The position numbers and the translations under genes were made by a program. A stretch of DNA of 64,000 nt, taken from Candidatus Aminicenantes bacterium JdFR-78 (GTDB lineage Bacteria > Acidobacteriota > Aminicenantia > JdFR-78). A model generated the notes under the pieces. It was not told where the DNA came from. It did not search any database and was given only the letters and a program-made list of their open reading frames with translations. Below, in pieces: positions 61,411-64,000 of the stretch. The stretch is from NCBI GenBank assembly GCA_002010665.1, contig MTON01000024.1:140999-204998 (forward strand), in the 5' to 3' direction. The number at the start of each line of letters is the position of its first letter. The stretch's first letter is position 1.

Positions 61411-62391
61411 TTATAGAAATCCCCTTTCCTTCATCCATTTATTATTAAAAATTGTGCTTAAATATCTTGAGGCGCTATCCGGAAAAATCGTTACTATTCT
61501 TGCTGGTTTATTAAGTTTTTTCGCGAGTTTAAGAACCCCCCACATTGCTGCTCCACTTGAGCCTCCAACTAAAAGACCTTCTTTTCTGGCGATTTCTCTT
61601 GTGCATAAAAAAGCCTCTCTATCTGTAACTTGATAAATATCATCTATAATAGAAAAATCTACACAATTAATTAAAAATTCATCACCCAATCCTTCAATAA
61701 GATAGGGTTTTGGTTTAACTTTTTTCTTTTTGTGGAAATAATCATAAAAAACTGAACCTAAAGGATCAATTCCTATTACCTTTATATTTGGGTCTTTTTC
61801 TTTTAGGTATTTTCCAACTCCACATATTGTTCCCCCTGTCCCTATACCTGCAACAAAATAATCTATTTTCCCTTCCATTTGCTCCCAGATTTCAGGACCC
61901 GTTGTCTTATAGTGAGTTTCATTATTTTCTCTGTTATTATGTTGATCAGGAAAATAACAATTCGGTATTTCTTGTGCTAAAAGCGATGCAATATTGTTAT
62001 AGCTGTAAGGGGACTCGGGCGGAAGGGTGTGATCAACCATATGAATTTCAACACCCAATGCCCTCAATTGATCAATTTTCTCTCTGCTAATGCTGTCTCT
62101 AACTATAACTTTTAATCTATAGCCTTTCTGAATAGCTACCAAAGCTAAACCAAGCGCTGTATTACCTGAGGAACTTTCAATTATTAAATCCCCTGGTTTA
62201 ATTCTACCTTCTTTCTCTGCTTTTTCAATCATGTATTTTGCAATTCTATCTTTAATACTACCCATAGGATTCATGAATTCGAGTTTCGCATAGACTTCGC
62301 AACAAATGCCTTCAGTGATTTTATTCAATTTAACAAGAGGAGTATTTCCTATTGCTTCTAATGGGTTATCAGCACTTTTTTTCATTTCCAT
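61411..62391 (-). CDS. PLP-dependent cysteine synthase / cystathionine beta-synthase family protein
   Basis: AIGNTPLVKLNKITEGICCEVYAKLEFMNPMGSIKDRIAKYMI, ESSSGNTALGLALVA, GIGTGGTICGVGKYLKE, GGSSGAAMWG. Confidence 0.88.
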   Translation of the reverse strand: MEMKKSADNPLEAIGNTPLVKLNKITEGICCEVYAKLEFMNPMGSIKDRIAKYMIEKAEKEGRIKPGDLIIESSSGNTALGLALVAIQKGYRLKVIVRDSISREKIDQLRALGVEIHMVDHTLPPESPYSYNNIASLLAQEIPNCYFPDQHNNRENNETHYKTTGPEIWEQMEGKIDYFVAGIGTGGTICGVGKYLKEKDPNIKVIGIDPLGSVFYDYFHKKKKVKPKPYLIEGLGDEFLINCVDFSIIDDIYQVTDREAFLCTREIARKEGLLVGGSSGAAMWGVLKLAKKLNKPARIVTIFPDSASRYLSTIFNNKWMKERGFL

Positions 62392-62519
62392 TTTAAGAAA
62401 TTAAGAAAAATTTTAGCTTAATTTAGAAAGTCTGTAAAGACTTTTAATAAATAATTTGACAAGTCCATTAAAATGGAATTATTCTTAAAATTGTAACTTT
62501 CAGGATAAAAGGAGGAAAA

Positions 62520-63032
62520 ATAAGAAAAATTAAAATAGTAAAGTGGCTAATTGGAGCAAATATTCTATTATTCACGTTGAGCTGGATTATGTCTTTTGTA
62601 GCTTTTCCAAAATTGCCTGAAAAAATTCCCGTGCACTTTAATTTTTCCGGTAAACCCGATTCATGGAAAGAAAAATCTGTATTTTCCTTCTTTCTTCTCC
62701 CCATAATACAAACAATTTTTATAACCGGTTTTTTCTTATTAGCTTATTTCAGTCATTCCGTTAATTTTCCTAAAAAAGAAAGTCTGTCTACCCTTTCTCC
62801 TGAAAAAAGAGAAATAATTTATTCCCTAATTAAAGAATTTGTTTTTTTAGTTATGATATTTTTCAACCTTCTTTTCATCCATCTCCAAAGAAGTGTAATT
62901 CTTACAGCCCATCAGATAACCCGGGGAATAGATAAAAGTTACTTTTACAGTATAATTGGAATTATTTTTATGCTTATATTTCTATACTTCCTGAGGATAA
63001 AGGTAAAAATAAAAGAACTTCTTATATCTTAA
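62520..63032 (+). CDS. DUF1648 domain membrane protein (start codon unusual, see findings)
   Basis: SWIMSFVAFPKLPEKIPVHFNFSGKPDSWKEKSVFSFFLLPIIQ; the frame is open to an SD (GGAGGA 62511-62516), with in-frame ATA at 62520; ORF track starts at TTG 62577. Confidence 0.65.
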   Translation: MRKIKIVKWLIGANILLFTLSWIMSFVAFPKLPEKIPVHFNFSGKPDSWKEKSVFSFFLLPIIQTIFITGFFLLAYFSHSVNFPKKESLSTLSPEKREIIYSLIKEFVFLVMIFFNLLFIHLQRSVILTAHQITRGIDKSYFYSIIGIIFMLIFLYFLRIKVKIKELLIS

Positions 63033-64000
63033 TTACTTTCTCTTCTTCCCTTTTTTCTCAAATTTTACCAACTTGCATAGAATCCAATTATCAGGGTCAA
63101 AAAGAATTTCTCTGGGTATTTGGTCAAAAGAGAATTCGAAAACATTATTTTCATTTTCCACCCAAATTATTTTTCTCAATTCTCCTGTTGGAAAAATGAA
63201 TTTTAACTCTATCGGCATAATGAAAATAGGAGAATCTTTTTGAATTTGATTTATTATTATTCTAATTTTATTAAGTTCTGTTACGCCCCATCCAAACTGG
63301 TAAACAGGATAGCCTGATTTATAAATCCACTCATTAAAAAACCACTCCAGACTTTCTCCATAAATTTCTTCGCATATCTGTTGAAAATTGTTGGTGGATG
63401 CATTACTATAGGCATAAAGCAAAGCATATCTTTTCAATATTTTCCAAAATTTTGAATCTCCAACTATAAATCTCAGCATATGAAGAACCCATGCTGCTTT
63501 TTCATATTCTATTGAACAGAAAAGATGTCCAGAAGGTGGATTGTAAACTGGATGATCAGAACCTCTATGCAGGTTAAAATATATACTTTTAAAATTAGCC
63601 ATTCGGGATTTTAATCCCTCAAAACCATAAATATGCTCATGCCACAAAGCATCAGAATAAGTGGCAAAGCCCTCATTTAACCATATATCTGGCCAGTCTG
63701 ATAATGTAACAAGGTCTCCCCACCATTGATGAGCTAATTCATGCGCTACTATCCAGTCATATTTATGATTACCAGTTATTAATGTTGAAGGATAAGAAGT
63801 ACATGTTTGATGTTCCATTGCTATACTTCCAGGAATCTCTGCCATACCATATTTTTCTTCAATAAAAGGATATTCTCCGAATAAACTGGAAAAAAACTTT
63901 ACCATGGACGGAGTAACGGAGAAATCTTCTTGAGCAGGAACAAAATCTTCCGGATAAACAAAATAGACGATTTCCATATCTTCTCCTTTACTTGAAAGAT
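63033..64000 (-). CDS. M1 family metallopeptidase (aminopeptidase N-like), 5' truncated by window edge
   Basis: IAMEHQTCTSYP, zinc motif VAHELAHQWWGDLVTLSDWPDIWLNEGFATY; frame stays open upstream of the ORF-track Met to the window end. Confidence 0.88.
   Translation of the reverse strand, partial: LSSKGEDMEIVYFVYPEDFVPAQEDFSVTPSMVKFFSSLFGEYPFIEEKYGMAEIPGSIAMEHQTCTSYPSTLITGNHKYDWIVAHELAHQWWGDLVTLSDWPDIWLNEGFATYSDALWHEHIYGFEGLKSRMANFKSIYFNLHRGSDHPVYNPPSGHLFCSIEYEKAAWVLHMLRFIVGDSKFWKILKRYALLYAYSNASTNNFQQICEEIYGESLEWFFNEWIYKSGYPVYQFGWGVTELNKIRIIINQIQKDSPIFIMPIELKFIFPTGELRKIIWVENENNVFEFSFDQIPREILFDPDNWILCKLVKFEKKGKKRK

Overview
The window is AT-rich DNA from a diderm (outer-membrane) bacterium. 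It is about 90% coding and reads as chromosomal. I saw no prophage, IS element or CRISPR array. Housekeeping content includes nadA, carA-carB, a lysC/asd cluster, serS with two tRNA-Ser genes, parA-parB, ssrA (tmRNA), an OM-biogenesis/lipid A cluster (bamA-ompH-fabZ-lpxA-lpxI plus a Gfo/Idh/MocA oxidoreductase), der, purH, queF, and a TetR/HlyD/two-ATPase/two-permease ABC-2 exporter operon. The observations I rate highest are: (1) a predicted NikR-controlled outer-membrane nickel-uptake operon (TonB-dependent receptor, DUF4198 protein, FmdE-like protein) with a consensus promoter followed by a perfect GTGTTAC-N13-GTAACAC box, and the nikR gene itself 37 kb away with a degenerate box over its own promoter; (2) an operon holding a predicted direct route from aspartate to homocysteine (COG1900/DUF39-ferredoxin fusion, UPF0280/COG2122, asd, aspartokinase), preceded by a roughly 165-nt leader with strong competing hairpins that I cannot assign to a known class; (3) a sigma-54 promoter with correct -24/-12 spacing and upstream tandem perfect palindromes in front of a stand-alone HD-GYP gene. 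Other items include an S9 peptidase-FGE fusion, a TPR-Ser/Thr kinase fusion, the serS/tRNA-Ser cluster, a perfect palindromic operator at a TetR gene, and a tmRNA tag ending in PVAA. All functional calls come from reading protein motifs and DNA by eye; no database search was run.
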